A stretch of 23,826 nt of DNA, taken from Oscillospiraceae bacterium (GTDB lineage: Bacteria; Bacillota; Clostridia; Oscillospirales; Oscillospiraceae). Position numbers and translations under genes: made by a program. The stretch spans positions 1 through 23,826 of the forward strand of contig JAEDNR010000019.1 in NCBI GenBank assembly GCA_016302405.1, written 5' to 3'. The notes below the pieces were generated by a model that saw only the letters and a list, made by a program, of their open reading frames with translations, had not been told where the DNA came from and searched no databases. This document shows positions 1 to 8,506 of the stretch, piece by piece (the stretch's first letter is position 1; each line of letters opens with the position of its first letter).

Positions 1-107
1 ATTTACAATTTCACGATCAGCTTATTAAAGCCGATAGCCTGAATTCCAATTTGTCCGCATTCCCCGTTCAGCCCATAAGCATGAAAAGAAGAAAGGGAGG
101 CATTCCA

Positions 108-1427
108 ATGAAACTGGATACAAAACGTACGGTGCTGGTTGGCTTCGCGTTCCTGTCCATCTGCGCGTTCTGGCAGATGTACGACAACCTGATCCCCCTG
201 ATCCTCACCAATACCTTCCACCTGAACGAGACCCTGTCCGGTGCCATCATGGCGGCGGACAATGTGCTGGCTCTGTTTCTGCTGCCCCTGTTCGGCGGGA
301 TCTCCGACCGGTGCGGAAGCCGGCTGGGCCGCCGGCGGCCCTTTATTCTCTTCGGCACCGTTGCGGCGGTGGTCCTGATGCTGAGCCTGCCCCTGATCGC
401 GGATAGCTTCTACGCCGCCCCCGCTTCCGGAAAGCTGGCGGCATTCATCGCGGTGCTGGGGCTGCTGCTCATTGCCATGGGTGCCTACCGGTCCCCGGCG
501 GTGGCGCTGATGCCCGATGTGACCCCAAAGCCCCTGCGGTCCAAGGCAAACGCCATCATTAACCTCATGGGCGCCGTGGGCGGCATTGTGTATCTGCTCA
601 TTACCACTTTCCTGTACAAGACCAAGAGCGATGTTTATATCACCTATTTCCCGTTGTTCGCCATTGTGGGCGGCATCATGGTGGCGGCGCTGCTCGTTGT
701 CATGTTCCTGGTGGACGAGCCGAAGCTGGTGCGGAGGCAACAGGAATATGAAAAGGCCCACCCGGAGGACAACCTGGCGGAGGAAACGGAAAACGGTGAG
801 GCCCTGCCCGCTCCGGTGAAAAAGAGCCTGGGGTTCCTGCTGGCCTCCATCGCCCTGTGGTTCGTTGCCTACAACGGGGTTACCACCTGGTTTTCCGTGT
901 ACGCCCAGAACACCTGGGACATGAGCCTGGGCCAGGCCAATACCTGCTTGACCATTGCTACGGCTGGCGCCATCCTCAGCTATATTCCCGTGGGCAACGT
1001 GGCAAGCCGGCTGGGGCGGCGCAAGACCATCCGCTTCGGAACCCTGTTGCTGGGCGGCTGCTTCCTGACGGCTTTCCTGTACACCCTGTTCGCGGGCGGC
1101 TTCTCCCCGGTGCTGTATGTCCTGTTTGCCCTGGTGGGCCTTGCCTGGGCGGCCATCAATGTGAACAGCCTGCCCATGGTGGTGGAAATGTGCAAGGGCA
1201 GCGAGGTTGGCAAATTCACGGGCCTTTACTATACCTTCTCCATGGCGGCCCAGATCGTCACACCCATTGTGGCGGGCTGGCTGCTGCGGAACGTCAGCTA
1301 TAAGTCCCTGTTTCCCTACGCGGCGGTATTTGCCCTTGCTTCCTTTGTGACTATGGGCATGGTAAAACATGGGGACAATAAGGTGGAGACCAAAAAGGGC
1401 CTGGAAGCCTTTGACATTCAGGACTGA
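108..1427 (+). CDS. MFS transporter, probable sugar transporter (SLC45/GPH-like)
   Basis: This is a 439-residue integral membrane protein of the major facilitator superfamily. The MFS loop 2-3 signature is visible at about residues 63-78 (GGISDRCGSRLGRRRP). A stretch near residues 130-160 (RSPAVALMPDVTP, then RSKANAIINLMG) resembles the SLC45/sucrose-type branch. About twelve hydrophobic segments are split by a charged central loop near residues 205-240, as expected of the family. The start at 108 is chosen over an upstream in-frame ATG at 51 because AGGGAGG lies seven bases before it and the MFS N-terminus begins there. From family knowledge the substrate is probably a sugar or glycoside moved by proton symport, but the substrate cannot be read from the sequence. 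The next gene is 420 bp away across a repeat, so an operon is uncertain. No clear promoter was seen in the short upstream stretch. Confidence 0.85.
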   Translation: MKLDTKRTVLVGFAFLSICAFWQMYDNLIPLILTNTFHLNETLSGAIMAADNVLALFLLPLFGGISDRCGSRLGRRRPFILFGTVAAVVLMLSLPLIADSFYAAPASGKLAAFIAVLGLLLIAMGAYRSPAVALMPDVTPKPLRSKANAIINLMGAVGGIVYLLITTFLYKTKSDVYITYFPLFAIVGGIMVAALLVVMFLVDEPKLVRRQQEYEKAHPEDNLAEETENGEALPAPVKKSLGFLLASIALWFVAYNGVTTWFSVYAQNTWDMSLGQANTCLTIATAGAILSYIPVGNVASRLGRRKTIRFGTLLLGGCFLTAFLYTLFAGGFSPVLYVLFALVGLAWAAINVNSLPMVVEMCKGSEVGKFTGLYYTFSMAAQIVTPIVAGWLLRNVSYKSLFPYAAVFALASFVTMGMVKHGDNKVETKKGLEAFDIQD

Positions 1428-1463
1428 AAAATTGTGTCTGTCAGGTTATCGCGGCAGAGAGAT

Positions 1464-1690
1464 AAATTGGAATTTGGCGGACCGTCAGAACATGTCATTC
1501 CGAGAAAGTAGCGCACTACTTTCGTGGGAATCTCCATCGAGTTTCGGGCAGCCTAGCGTCATACAGACTGCCCTTTTTGTACCGTTTTCTGGAACTCTTC
1601 CACGAGAAGTTGTTCTTCTAACCAGGAGATTGCCACACCAGTCTGAGGACTGGTTCGCAATGACCGGGAATTCGATAAATTCCGATTTGT
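1464..1690 (+). repeat. Intergenic inverted-repeat element, copy 1 (family A)
   Basis: The element is bounded by AAATTGGAATTT on the left and AAATTCCGATTT on the right, which are near-perfect terminal inverted repeats. Inside are GTCATTCCGA (near 1494), GGGAATCTCCATCGA, CATACAGACTG, GATTGCCACACCAGTCTG and TGGTTCGCAATGACC, all shared in the same order with the elements at 17891-18128 and 23500-23738. The left and right internal modules are inverted relatives of each other (GTCATTCCGA...GGGAATC against GATTGCC...CGCAATGAC), so the transcript would fold into two hairpins. The gene-free stretch 1428-1847 also holds a small hairpin (GCCCGC/GCGGGC, 1761-1775) followed by another AAATTCCCAATTT end (1776-1788), which suggests a second nested element end. 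Nothing in this stretch looks protein-coding. Confidence 0.8.
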
Positions 1691-1847
1691 AGCGCCACAG
1701 AACGATACCGAGCGGGTCAGGGTGAAAACGATTACAGGCCACGTTCGTCACGACTTGGCCGCCCGCCCTGCGGGCAAATTCCCAATTTTTCTCTTTGCCG
1801 GGTAACGCCGACATACACATAATCTTATTTCTTTCGAGGCGAAAACA

Positions 1848-2663
1848 ATGGTAATACTGATCGTAATTGCTATTCTGCTCCTAATGTATGTGCTGTCCGT
1901 CATGGGACGGCGGGGAAGACCGGAAATGCAGGAGCTGAAACGGTGGTACTATGCCCACCGGGGACTGCACCGGGAGGGGGTGCCGGAAAACAGCATGGCG
2001 GCTTTCCGGGAAGCCCTGGATGCCGGCTACGGCATCGAACTGGATGTGCACCTTTTGAAAGACGGATCCCTCGCGGTGATCCATGACAGTGACCTGAAAC
2101 GGGTCACCGGGCAGGCGGGCTTCGTGGAGGATCTGACAGCGGAGGAGCTGCCCCGGTACCATCTGCTGGGAACAGAGGAAACCATCCCGGAGTTTCGCCA
2201 GGTGCTGGAGCTCTTCCAGGGGAAAGCGCCCCTGATCATCGAGCTGAAATCCTGGAAAGGAAACCAGGCCGCTCTGGCGGAGCGGGTCTGCCGGGAAATG
2301 GAAGGTTACCACGGCCCCTACTGCATGGAGTCCTTTGATCCCTGGTGCGTTGCCTGGCTGCGGAAAAACCGCCCGGACATCATCCGGGGGCAGCTTTCGG
2401 AGAATTTCCTGAAAAGCGACAGGGCCCATCCCTGGATTCTCCGGTTTATCGTCACCTTCTGCCTGGAAAACTTCCTTACCAGGCCGGATTTCCTGGCCTA
2501 TCATTTTCCCGACCGGAAAAATCTCAGCGTGGCGTTGTGCCGGAAAGTGTGGGGCGTGGAGGGCGTGAGCTGGACCCTGCGGACCCGGGAGGACTTTGAC
2601 CGGGCGGTGAAAGAGGGCTGGATCCCGATTTTTGAGGGCTTTTTTCCGGAGCCCCGGGCATAG
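1848..2663 (+). CDS. Membrane-anchored glycerophosphodiester phosphodiesterase family protein
   Basis: This 271-residue protein has one N-terminal membrane segment (residues 2-19) followed by a GDPD TIM-barrel domain. The family's catalytic and metal residues are visible: the HRG motif at 37-39, ENS at 47-49, the E-x-D pair at 64 and 66 (ELDVHLLKDG) and the HD at 79-80. Known members hydrolyse glycerophosphodiesters from deacylated phospholipids, or teichoic-acid type glycerophosphate polymers, to glycerol 3-phosphate and an alcohol. The anchor suggests action at the membrane, with the catalytic side not determined. The start has a modest GAGGCG ribosome site (about 1836-1841). The next small gene begins 17 bp after the stop with its own ribosome site, so the two are probably co-transcribed. 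The exact substrate is unknown. Confidence 0.88.
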   Translation: MVILIVIAILLLMYVLSVMGRRGRPEMQELKRWYYAHRGLHREGVPENSMAAFREALDAGYGIELDVHLLKDGSLAVIHDSDLKRVTGQAGFVEDLTAEELPRYHLLGTEETIPEFRQVLELFQGKAPLIIELKSWKGNQAALAERVCREMEGYHGPYCMESFDPWCVAWLRKNRPDIIRGQLSENFLKSDRAHPWILRFIVTFCLENFLTRPDFLAYHFPDRKNLSVALCRKVWGVEGVSWTLRTREDFDRAVKEGWIPIFEGFFPEPRA

Positions 2664-2680
2664 AGCCGGAAAGGAAGCAA

Positions 2681-2962
2681 ATGGAAGAAAAATTTACCGC
2701 GGAATGGGAGCGCAGGCGCGCTCAGGCGGCGGCGCTGGGAGTGCGGCTGCGCCCGGTGCCCCGGGAGAAGCTGCTGGATAACGCCCACCGGAGCCTCTCC
2801 GGCAGCCGGGAAAGCGACGGCTTCGCACAGCTTGAAAAGCTGGGGCGGCTGGATCTGACCTTAGAGGCCCTGGCGGTGGACAAGGGGTTTACTGCTTTGT
2901 TTTCGGACGAGGAAGCCAATGAAGCCCTCAGCCGCCTGCTCGCCGCGGGCTACCGATTTTAA
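2681..2962 (+). CDS. Small hypothetical protein
   Basis: I do not recognise a family for this 93-residue protein. It is soluble and charged. An N-terminal helix is rich in Glu, Arg and Ala (residues 1-20), and most of the rest is predicted helical by composition, ending in AAGYRF. It has no signal peptide, membrane segment, Cys pair or obvious motif. Support for it being real is a good GGAAAGGA ribosome site at 2668-2675 five bases before the ATG, its position 17 bp behind the GDPD gene, codon use like that neighbour's, and a stop immediately before a strong terminator hairpin. A role linked to the phosphodiesterase is only guilt by association. Confidence 0.65.
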   Translation: MEEKFTAEWERRRAQAAALGVRLRPVPREKLLDNAHRSLSGSRESDGFAQLEKLGRLDLTLEALAVDKGFTALFSDEEANEALSRLLAAGYRF

Positions 2963-2965
2963 AAA

Positions 2966-3001
2966 AATCACCGGCAAGGGAGTAAACCCTTGCCGGTGAT
3001 T
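2966..3001 (-). terminator. Rho-independent terminator of the polysaccharide operon (possibly bidirectional)
   Basis: A perfect 15-bp stem (2966-2980 with 2987-3001) closes a six-base loop. Read on the minus strand it is followed by a run of seven T residues, so it is a strong terminator for the leftward glycosyltransferase operon ending at 3085. Read rightward it lacks a good T-run, but it sits right after the stop of the small gene and could also stop that transcript. Confidence 0.9.
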
Positions 3002-3084
3002 CCATATTCAACATCTGAGAAGCCTTATACGATTACCCACGGTTCTTTCCGGCTGTTGACGTGTTTTTTATTATGGTTCAATCG

Positions 3085-5466
3085 CTACTTTCTGGAAAAA
3101 TGATTTCCCAGCCTTGAAAAGGCAAACTTCACAGTAAAAAGAAAGCCATAGTCAATGTAAACACGGAGCGCGGAGATAAGCTTCCGTGCGATTCGTTTAG
3201 AGATATTTTCGTTCTCACGCCTGCGTAATTCAGCGTCAAGAGCCTCACGCTTGCGTAATTCGGCGTTGAGAACCTCACGCTTGCGCGTTTCTTCTATGCC
3301 GGTTTCATAGTGAAGCAAAAGGGTTTCCACCATAATATGGGAGAACTGGGATACAGTATCTTTGTGGGGAGCGTCAGCACTGGAAAAAATCTCTGTCCAT
3401 TTTCCCGCAAAGTCAAACTCCAACAATTCGTCAACATGGGCTCTGGCGTCACGGGCGTACCGGTGCCGTTTCTGCCGGTCCGAGAGCAGTTCAATAATTG
3501 CAGCCGCGGCGGCCTGGGTGTTATTGGCTTCCACCGGGATGATTCCCCGGTTGCCCTCACATAATGTCAGATACGGCAATTCGTACATGACGCAGGGCAG
3601 ACCCGCAAGCTTGCTTTCCTGCAGAACAAGCGGGTAGCCCTCAAACTGAGAAGTCAATAAGAAAATGGAAGCACGCTGAAAATATTCCCGGACCTTACTC
3701 TGAAATCCGTGCATTGTAATATGGTCTGTCAGCCCCATGGAATTGATTTTCTCACGGAATTCTTCCATATAGGTTTCGTTCGGACCACTGCCCACCATAT
3801 GCAGATGGGCATCGGGAACTTCTTTGATGACCTCCCGCATGATCTCCAGAGCATCCTCCGGCTGTTTTTGCCGAGCCAGCCGGCCCACCCACAATATCTG
3901 CTTTTCGTCCAGCTTGTCAGAAGTTTTCCAATTCCTGCAGCCCTCTAAGAACGGATTTATGGTTACATGAACGTTGTTATTGAAGTGCTTCCAGAAAAGC
4001 TGGTCCGTTTTGCTCAGGGTGACAATGCCGTCAGCCAGAAGATACGGCGCAATCATCTCGTGAACATTTTTGTACGCACGATAGAGGGGGTAAGAAAAAA
4101 TACCGTGGCAATGGGCGAAAAACGTCACATGGTTTGCCTTGCAAACGAGCGCGTCCCACAGCATGGTATTCACCAGCCAGGCGTGGTACAGCATGATATC
4201 CACTTGATTGTCACGCAGTGCCTGCTCCAGTGCCTGCGCCCGGACGGTATATGTGGATGCGGTTACTTGCTTATGATGGGGAAGCACGACCCGCTTTGCG
4301 CCTTCCGGGAGGGGATAATCGATTTCGGAGGGGGGATCGTCGGTGAAAACAACGACCGAATAGCCCATGGAAGCAAAAAGCTGGCACAGATCGCACATGA
4401 CCCGCTCGGCGCCGCCGTTGGCGCAGGAAGGATAAAATGTACCGATGACTTTCGCTTTTTTCGGGGCGGACTTCAGAGCGGCGGTTCCCCGCAGATACCG
4501 GGCGACTTTATATTTGGCATTCCATTCATACTGGGCAATCGCGCCGATAACCTCACTGGCATCCCAGTTTTGGAGCATCAGGCCGAACGCTTCCCCTTTA
4601 TCCCCGTCGGCAACTTCACTGCGGAACTTGAAGACGCAATCATGCAGCAGCGCTTGATGGTTTTGCGCATCGACACTTTGATACCGGCGGCATAGTCCCT
4701 TGGAAACCAGGTATTCATGCATTACATTGGCGGTATCGCTCATTGCGCAAAAAAGGGGAAACTGGCTTAGCGGCAGATTCCTGTGGCCGGAACCGCCTCT
4801 GCCGAAATAGTAGTTATAATACGTTTTCCCGGGGAGGCCCCGATAGCTTTTCGCGTTCAGGGCAATCATCCAGTAAAGCGCCTTATCCTCGGCTTTCGGC
4901 AAAAACCATTCTTTCGTCCCGGCAACAGACCGCTTGCAAAGCTCTGTGGAAAAGAGCTTATTACACAGGGAAAACTGATACAGCTTCTTCTCGAAGCAGC
5001 CGGTAAATATATCATCTCCAAACAATTCACCCGCATATGGCGTGACAAAGCGCTGTAAGCGGTTGATCCTGTCCTCCGGCAGATGATTCACATTGATCAC
5101 ATTCACATCAAAATGGAGAATATCCACCGGCTTTCTTCGCATTTCGGCGTACAGCTCTTCGCAGGCGCAAGGAGCGATGGTATCGTCCGCGTCCGCGAAA
5201 AGAAGATATTCCCCGGAGGCGTGCTCGATGCCCCATTTCCGGGCGGTCCACGGGCTTACATTGGTATCAAAACGGTGTACCCGGATCCGGGGATCCCTGC
5301 CTGCCCATTCCCGCAGCAAGTCCGGTGTATGATCTGTGCTTGCGTCGTCGATGCAGAGAATTTCAATATCACGCAGAGTCTGCCCTGTCCAGCTTGTCAA
5401 TACCTCGTCAAGGTATTGTGCCATGTCGCGAACAGGTATGACTGCCGATATTTTGGGATTTCCCAT
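3085..5466 (-). CDS. Two-domain glycosyltransferase, GT2 + GT4, with C-terminal decapeptide repeats
   Basis: This 793-residue protein looks cytoplasmic or membrane-associated. Residues 5-230 form a GT2 (GT-A fold) domain with the nucleotide-binding DDAST at 40-44 and the metal-binding DADD at 92-95. Residues about 340-695 form a GT4 (GT-B fold) domain with GGAERV at 351-356, WVGRL at 526-530 and the E-x7-E motif EGYPLVLQE at 609-617. The tail carries charged ten-residue repeats (728-750, RKREVLNAEL and variants), then a basic amphipathic end that could contact the membrane. Two active domains imply two sugar additions, one by an inverting and one by a retaining enzyme. The ribosome site AAAGGAGG lies just upstream of the ATG. 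It is the last gene of the ugd/ABC operon, 86 bp after its upstream neighbour. Donor and acceptor sugars cannot be read. Confidence 0.9.
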   Translation of the reverse strand: MGNPKISAVIPVRDMAQYLDEVLTSWTGQTLRDIEILCIDDASTDHTPDLLREWAGRDPRIRVHRFDTNVSPWTARKWGIEHASGEYLLFADADDTIAPCACEELYAEMRRKPVDILHFDVNVINVNHLPEDRINRLQRFVTPYAGELFGDDIFTGCFEKKLYQFSLCNKLFSTELCKRSVAGTKEWFLPKAEDKALYWMIALNAKSYRGLPGKTYYNYYFGRGGSGHRNLPLSQFPLFCAMSDTANVMHEYLVSKGLCRRYQSVDAQNHQALLHDCVFKFRSEVADGDKGEAFGLMLQNWDASEVIGAIAQYEWNAKYKVARYLRGTAALKSAPKKAKVIGTFYPSCANGGAERVMCDLCQLFASMGYSVVVFTDDPPSEIDYPLPEGAKRVVLPHHKQVTASTYTVRAQALEQALRDNQVDIMLYHAWLVNTMLWDALVCKANHVTFFAHCHGIFSYPLYRAYKNVHEMIAPYLLADGIVTLSKTDQLFWKHFNNNVHVTINPFLEGCRNWKTSDKLDEKQILWVGRLARQKQPEDALEIMREVIKEVPDAHLHMVGSGPNETYMEEFREKINSMGLTDHITMHGFQSKVREYFQRASIFLLTSQFEGYPLVLQESKLAGLPCVMYELPYLTLCEGNRGIIPVEANNTQAAAAAIIELLSDRQKRHRYARDARAHVDELLEFDFAGKWTEIFSSADAPHKDTVSQFSHIMVETLLLHYETGIEETRKREVLNAELRKREALDAELRRRENENISKRIARKLISALRVYIDYGFLFTVKFAFSRLGNHFSRK
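3217..3285 (-). repeat. In-frame 30-bp tandem repeats encoding RKREXLXAEL decapeptides
   Basis: About two and a third copies of a 30-bp unit lie within the end of the GT2-GT4 gene. They encode RKREVLNAEL, RKREALDAEL and a third RRRENEN start. The charged 10-residue periodicity suggests a helical stalk or short coiled coil. Nearly identical DNA units are prone to gain or loss of copies by slippage. Confidence 0.8.
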
Positions 5467-5552
5467 CTTGGTTCCTCCTTTTCACACGGACAAACAATCA
5501 CAATTGAGAGCAGGTCAGTATTGGGCCTCCTTATTCCGGTTGGAGAAACGGG

Positions 5553-7718
5553 CTAATCCTGCCCCCATGGAGAAAGACTCCAATCCTCGTTAAGAATTTT
5601 TTCACACTGATCCAGCGATTCCCCCAGCTGCTTTCTGGCATTCGAATTCTGGCGAATGCCATCAAAGCCAAGGGCGGTGAGACCTCCGTTTTGAAGCGCG
5701 TTATAGAGGATCTGTCTGCTTTCCGGTTTCTTTTGGGTGTTCAGTTCCCGAATCATGGATTCCGCAGCCTTGATGGCCAGCGCCCGGTCAAAGGCATCCA
5801 GGATTCCCCGCGCCCGCAGATCCCTGCGGGCAGCCAGAAACGCGTTGTAAGCGTCCAGAGGCGCCCTGTCCTTTTTGGACTGAATATTTCCGCTTCTGCC
5901 GGTGTGGTAATGGACCAGGCGCGCAGGGACCGTGATGATACGCTCCGCACAGGACAGGGCCATCATGGTAAAATAGGCGTCGTTGGTGGAATACTGGGAC
6001 TGATACCGGAAACCCTCCCGGAGAATATACTCCCGGCGGTACAGCTTTGTCCAGGGATTCAGCATTTGATAAAGATGGCCAGCGGCGTCCCTGCCCGCAA
6101 ATATTTTCCTGGGAAGAACCCTTGTCTGGTTCATCCAATCGGGTTCCAGATGCGTCCCCTCGGGGAGCTGAAGAATGTCCGCATTGAAGATCACAACCTG
6201 GGCGTCATACCGCTCTGCCCGGTCAACGGTGTAGGTGAGAAGATTGGGGTCAAAGGTATCGTCGGAATCCAGAAAAATCACATATTTTCCCTTTGCCGCG
6301 TCCAGTCCCCGGTTCCTTGCCGCCCCGGCGTTGCTGCGTTTCTGGGGGATGACCTGAATGCGCCTGTCCTGCTCCGCCGCCCGTTTCAGAATTTCAAGGG
6401 AATCATCGGAGGATTCGTCATCCACAAAGAGAAATTCGGCGTTGCGCATTGTCTGTGCCTGAAGACTGGCGATGGTATCTCCCAGATAGTCATGGCCGTT
6501 ATGCACCGGAAGAATGACGCTGACAAAGGGCGCGTCGGGAGAATAGGGAGCAGCGGCGATTCCGTTTGCCTGCCGGGAGGGACGGTAAAAATGTTTCTTG
6601 GTATGTTTTTTCGCGCGCAGTCTTCTGCGCAGCTTATCGATACCTGTTTTTTCCAGGAGTATTTTCAGGCACAGCACAGCGGTGCTGCCAATGCCATCCT
6701 CTTTCAGATGGGCAATCAGCTTTTGAAGCTTTCCGGTTATTGCTTTGCGGATTCCGGTCGGGCGGGTCGGCTGTGCCGCACCGCCTTGGGCTGCTTTCTC
6801 CCAGACTGTAACCGTTTCCAGGATCAGGCTGCTTTCAGGGTAAGTCCGGGTGATTTTCTCCCGCTGCTGGGGATCCAGAGCGGAAAAAACATCAACGGCA
6901 TGGGCCATCAGGGAGCGAAGAATTGCCCTTACGCCGGGCATGACTTCCGCAGGCAGTTTCGCGTCCATTGCATAGGCGGCGATTTGGGTGTAGGCAATTA
7001 CATAGCTGCGCAGGTGCCGGTAGTCCTTGGACTGGGTAACGATGGAATCGGAGCGCATTCTCCGCTCATAAAAGCGCTCGCTGTAATTGCCTGTCCGCAT
7101 CGCCGACAGCATGGTTTTCAGCGTAAAAATATTATCCTCATACAGGATGCCGGGATAGAAAGCAATGCCTGTTTCCTGGAGAAAGGCTCTGCGCAGCAGC
7201 TGCAAACAGGCACTGGACCGGTAGCTTTTCGATTCATGCAGCGTCTGGAACATCCTGGTGCCGGAAAGGGTGCCGGGAATCGGCACTTTTGTATGATAAA
7301 GCCGCCGATAACCGTCAAATTGTTCCCCGGCTTCAAAACCGTCATCAAAGAAAATGTCTCCGTCAAAGTATAATATGTCCAGCTGATCCCGGATCGCCCG
7401 CTCCGTCAGACACGCCAGGGTGTCCTGCCTGAGTCTGTCGTCACAGTCCAGGAACAGAATATAGTCGCCCTGGGCATATTGCATTCCGTTGTTTCGCGTC
7501 ACGGACAGTCCCTGATTTTCCTGAGAAAAGACGCGGATCCGGTCGTCCATTCGGGCGAAGTCTTCCAGAATCCGGAGGGACCCGTCGGTGGAGCCGTCAT
7601 TGATGCAGATCATCTCCCAATGGGAAAAGGACTGGCGGATAACGCTGTCCAGGCATTCTTTCAGATACGTTTCTCCGTTGTAAACCGGAATAATTACGCT
7701 GACCACTGGTTTTTCCAT
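5553..7718 (-). CDS. Two-domain glycosyltransferase, GT2 + GT2
   Basis: This 721-residue protein has two family-2 glycosyltransferase domains. Domain 1 starts at residue 4 (VVSVIIPVYNGETYL), with NDGSTDGS at 40-47, the metal-binding DCDD at 91-94 and an ED pair at 194-195. Domain 2 starts at about residue 398 (FVSVILPVHNGHDYL), with DDESSD at 433-438 and DSDD at 484-487. A basic linker (about 360-385, RRRLRAKKHTKKH) joins them. Both domains keep the acidic motifs, so both are probably active, adding two sugars in turn to a growing surface glycan. The start at 7718 has GGGAGAAAG upstream. It lies 34 bp after the ABC ATPase gene and 86 bp before the GT2-GT4 gene, in the same operon. Sugar specificity is unknown. 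Confidence 0.9.
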   Translation of the reverse strand: MEKPVVSVIIPVYNGETYLKECLDSVIRQSFSHWEMICINDGSTDGSLRILEDFARMDDRIRVFSQENQGLSVTRNNGMQYAQGDYILFLDCDDRLRQDTLACLTERAIRDQLDILYFDGDIFFDDGFEAGEQFDGYRRLYHTKVPIPGTLSGTRMFQTLHESKSYRSSACLQLLRRAFLQETGIAFYPGILYEDNIFTLKTMLSAMRTGNYSERFYERRMRSDSIVTQSKDYRHLRSYVIAYTQIAAYAMDAKLPAEVMPGVRAILRSLMAHAVDVFSALDPQQREKITRTYPESSLILETVTVWEKAAQGGAAQPTRPTGIRKAITGKLQKLIAHLKEDGIGSTAVLCLKILLEKTGIDKLRRRLRAKKHTKKHFYRPSRQANGIAAAPYSPDAPFVSVILPVHNGHDYLGDTIASLQAQTMRNAEFLFVDDESSDDSLEILKRAAEQDRRIQVIPQKRSNAGAARNRGLDAAKGKYVIFLDSDDTFDPNLLTYTVDRAERYDAQVVIFNADILQLPEGTHLEPDWMNQTRVLPRKIFAGRDAAGHLYQMLNPWTKLYRREYILREGFRYQSQYSTNDAYFTMMALSCAERIITVPARLVHYHTGRSGNIQSKKDRAPLDAYNAFLAARRDLRARGILDAFDRALAIKAAESMIRELNTQKKPESRQILYNALQNGGLTALGFDGIRQNSNARKQLGESLDQCEKILNEDWSLSPWGQD

Positions 7719-7752
7719 GGGCTTTCTCCCGCTTCTTCTAAATTATTGCCTG

Positions 7753-8496
7753 TTATTTTCCATTGGATGCTGCGTTGTAGGCGTCCATCACGTCTTCGGT
7801 AGCTCCGCTGAGCCGGATGTGCCCCTTGTCCAGCCAGACGGCGTTGCCGCACATCTCGCTGATAGCCCCAGGGGAGTGGGAGACAAACAAAAGGGTTGTC
7901 CCATCCGAGAGCAGCTCTTTCATCCGCTGCTCACATTTTTTCTGGAAATTCCGGTCTCCCGTGGAAAGCACCTCGTCGGCAATGAGAATGTCCGGCTGGA
8001 AGCTGGTGGCAATGGAGAAGCCCAGACGGGACTTCATACCGGAAGAATAATTTTTGATGGGAACATCCAGAAACTTTTCCAGCTCCGAAAACTGGACGAT
8101 CCAGTCAAAGCGGCTTTGGATCTCCGCTTTCGTCATGCCCAGAATGAGGCCGTTCATCACGATGTTTTCCCGGCCGGTCAGCTCCGGGTCGAAGCCCGCA
8201 CCCAGCTCCAGCAGGGGGGCGATTTTGCCCCGAACGGTTACGGTCCCGGTATAGGGCCTGTAAATCCCGCAGATCACCTTGAGCAGTGTGGATTTTCCCG
8301 AGCCGTTGCGGCCCACAAAGCCCCAGCTTTCACCGGCGCCGATCTTCAAATCAATGTCCTGAAGCGCGAAGAACTCCTGAAAGGCGGCGCCGTGGTGGGC
8401 AAGCTTTTTGAGGTAGTCCTTGATGCTTCCGTTTTTCTGCGCTGCCAGGTTGAACCGGACGGAGACATTGTCCAGCCGAATGATTTCGTTGCCCAT
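7753..8496 (-). CDS. ABC transporter ATPase for polysaccharide/teichoic acid export (Wzt/TagH/KpsT type)
   Basis: This 247-residue ATPase powers export of a cytoplasmically assembled glycan through the partner permease encoded just upstream. Visible motifs are Walker A GRNGSGKST (62-70), the signature as YSSGM (150-154, the variant typical of the polysaccharide-export subfamily), Walker B ILIADE (170-175), a D-loop region VLSTGD and the switch His at 207 (FVSHS). I chose the start at 8496 (MGNEIIRLDN) rather than an in-frame ATG at 8565, because GAGGTGG lies just before it and the longer form would overlap the permease gene. The gap to the permease stop is 10 bp. It lacks the C-terminal carbohydrate-binding domain of Wzt from O9a-type systems, so it probably does not recognise a chain-end cap. 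Confidence 0.93.
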   Translation of the reverse strand: MGNEIIRLDNVSVRFNLAAQKNGSIKDYLKKLAHHGAAFQEFFALQDIDLKIGAGESWGFVGRNGSGKSTLLKVICGIYRPYTGTVTVRGKIAPLLELGAGFDPELTGRENIVMNGLILGMTKAEIQSRFDWIVQFSELEKFLDVPIKNYSSGMKSRLGFSIATSFQPDILIADEVLSTGDRNFQKKCEQRMKELLSDGTTLLFVSHSPGAISEMCGNAVWLDKGHIRLSGATEDVMDAYNAASNGK

Positions 8497-8506
8497 AGGT
8501 TCCACC

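Noticed and set aside
5691..7373. 560-residue open frame opposite the GT2-GT2 gene
   Set aside because: It is a shadow frame. The minus-strand protein has two complete GT2 domains and a ribosome site.
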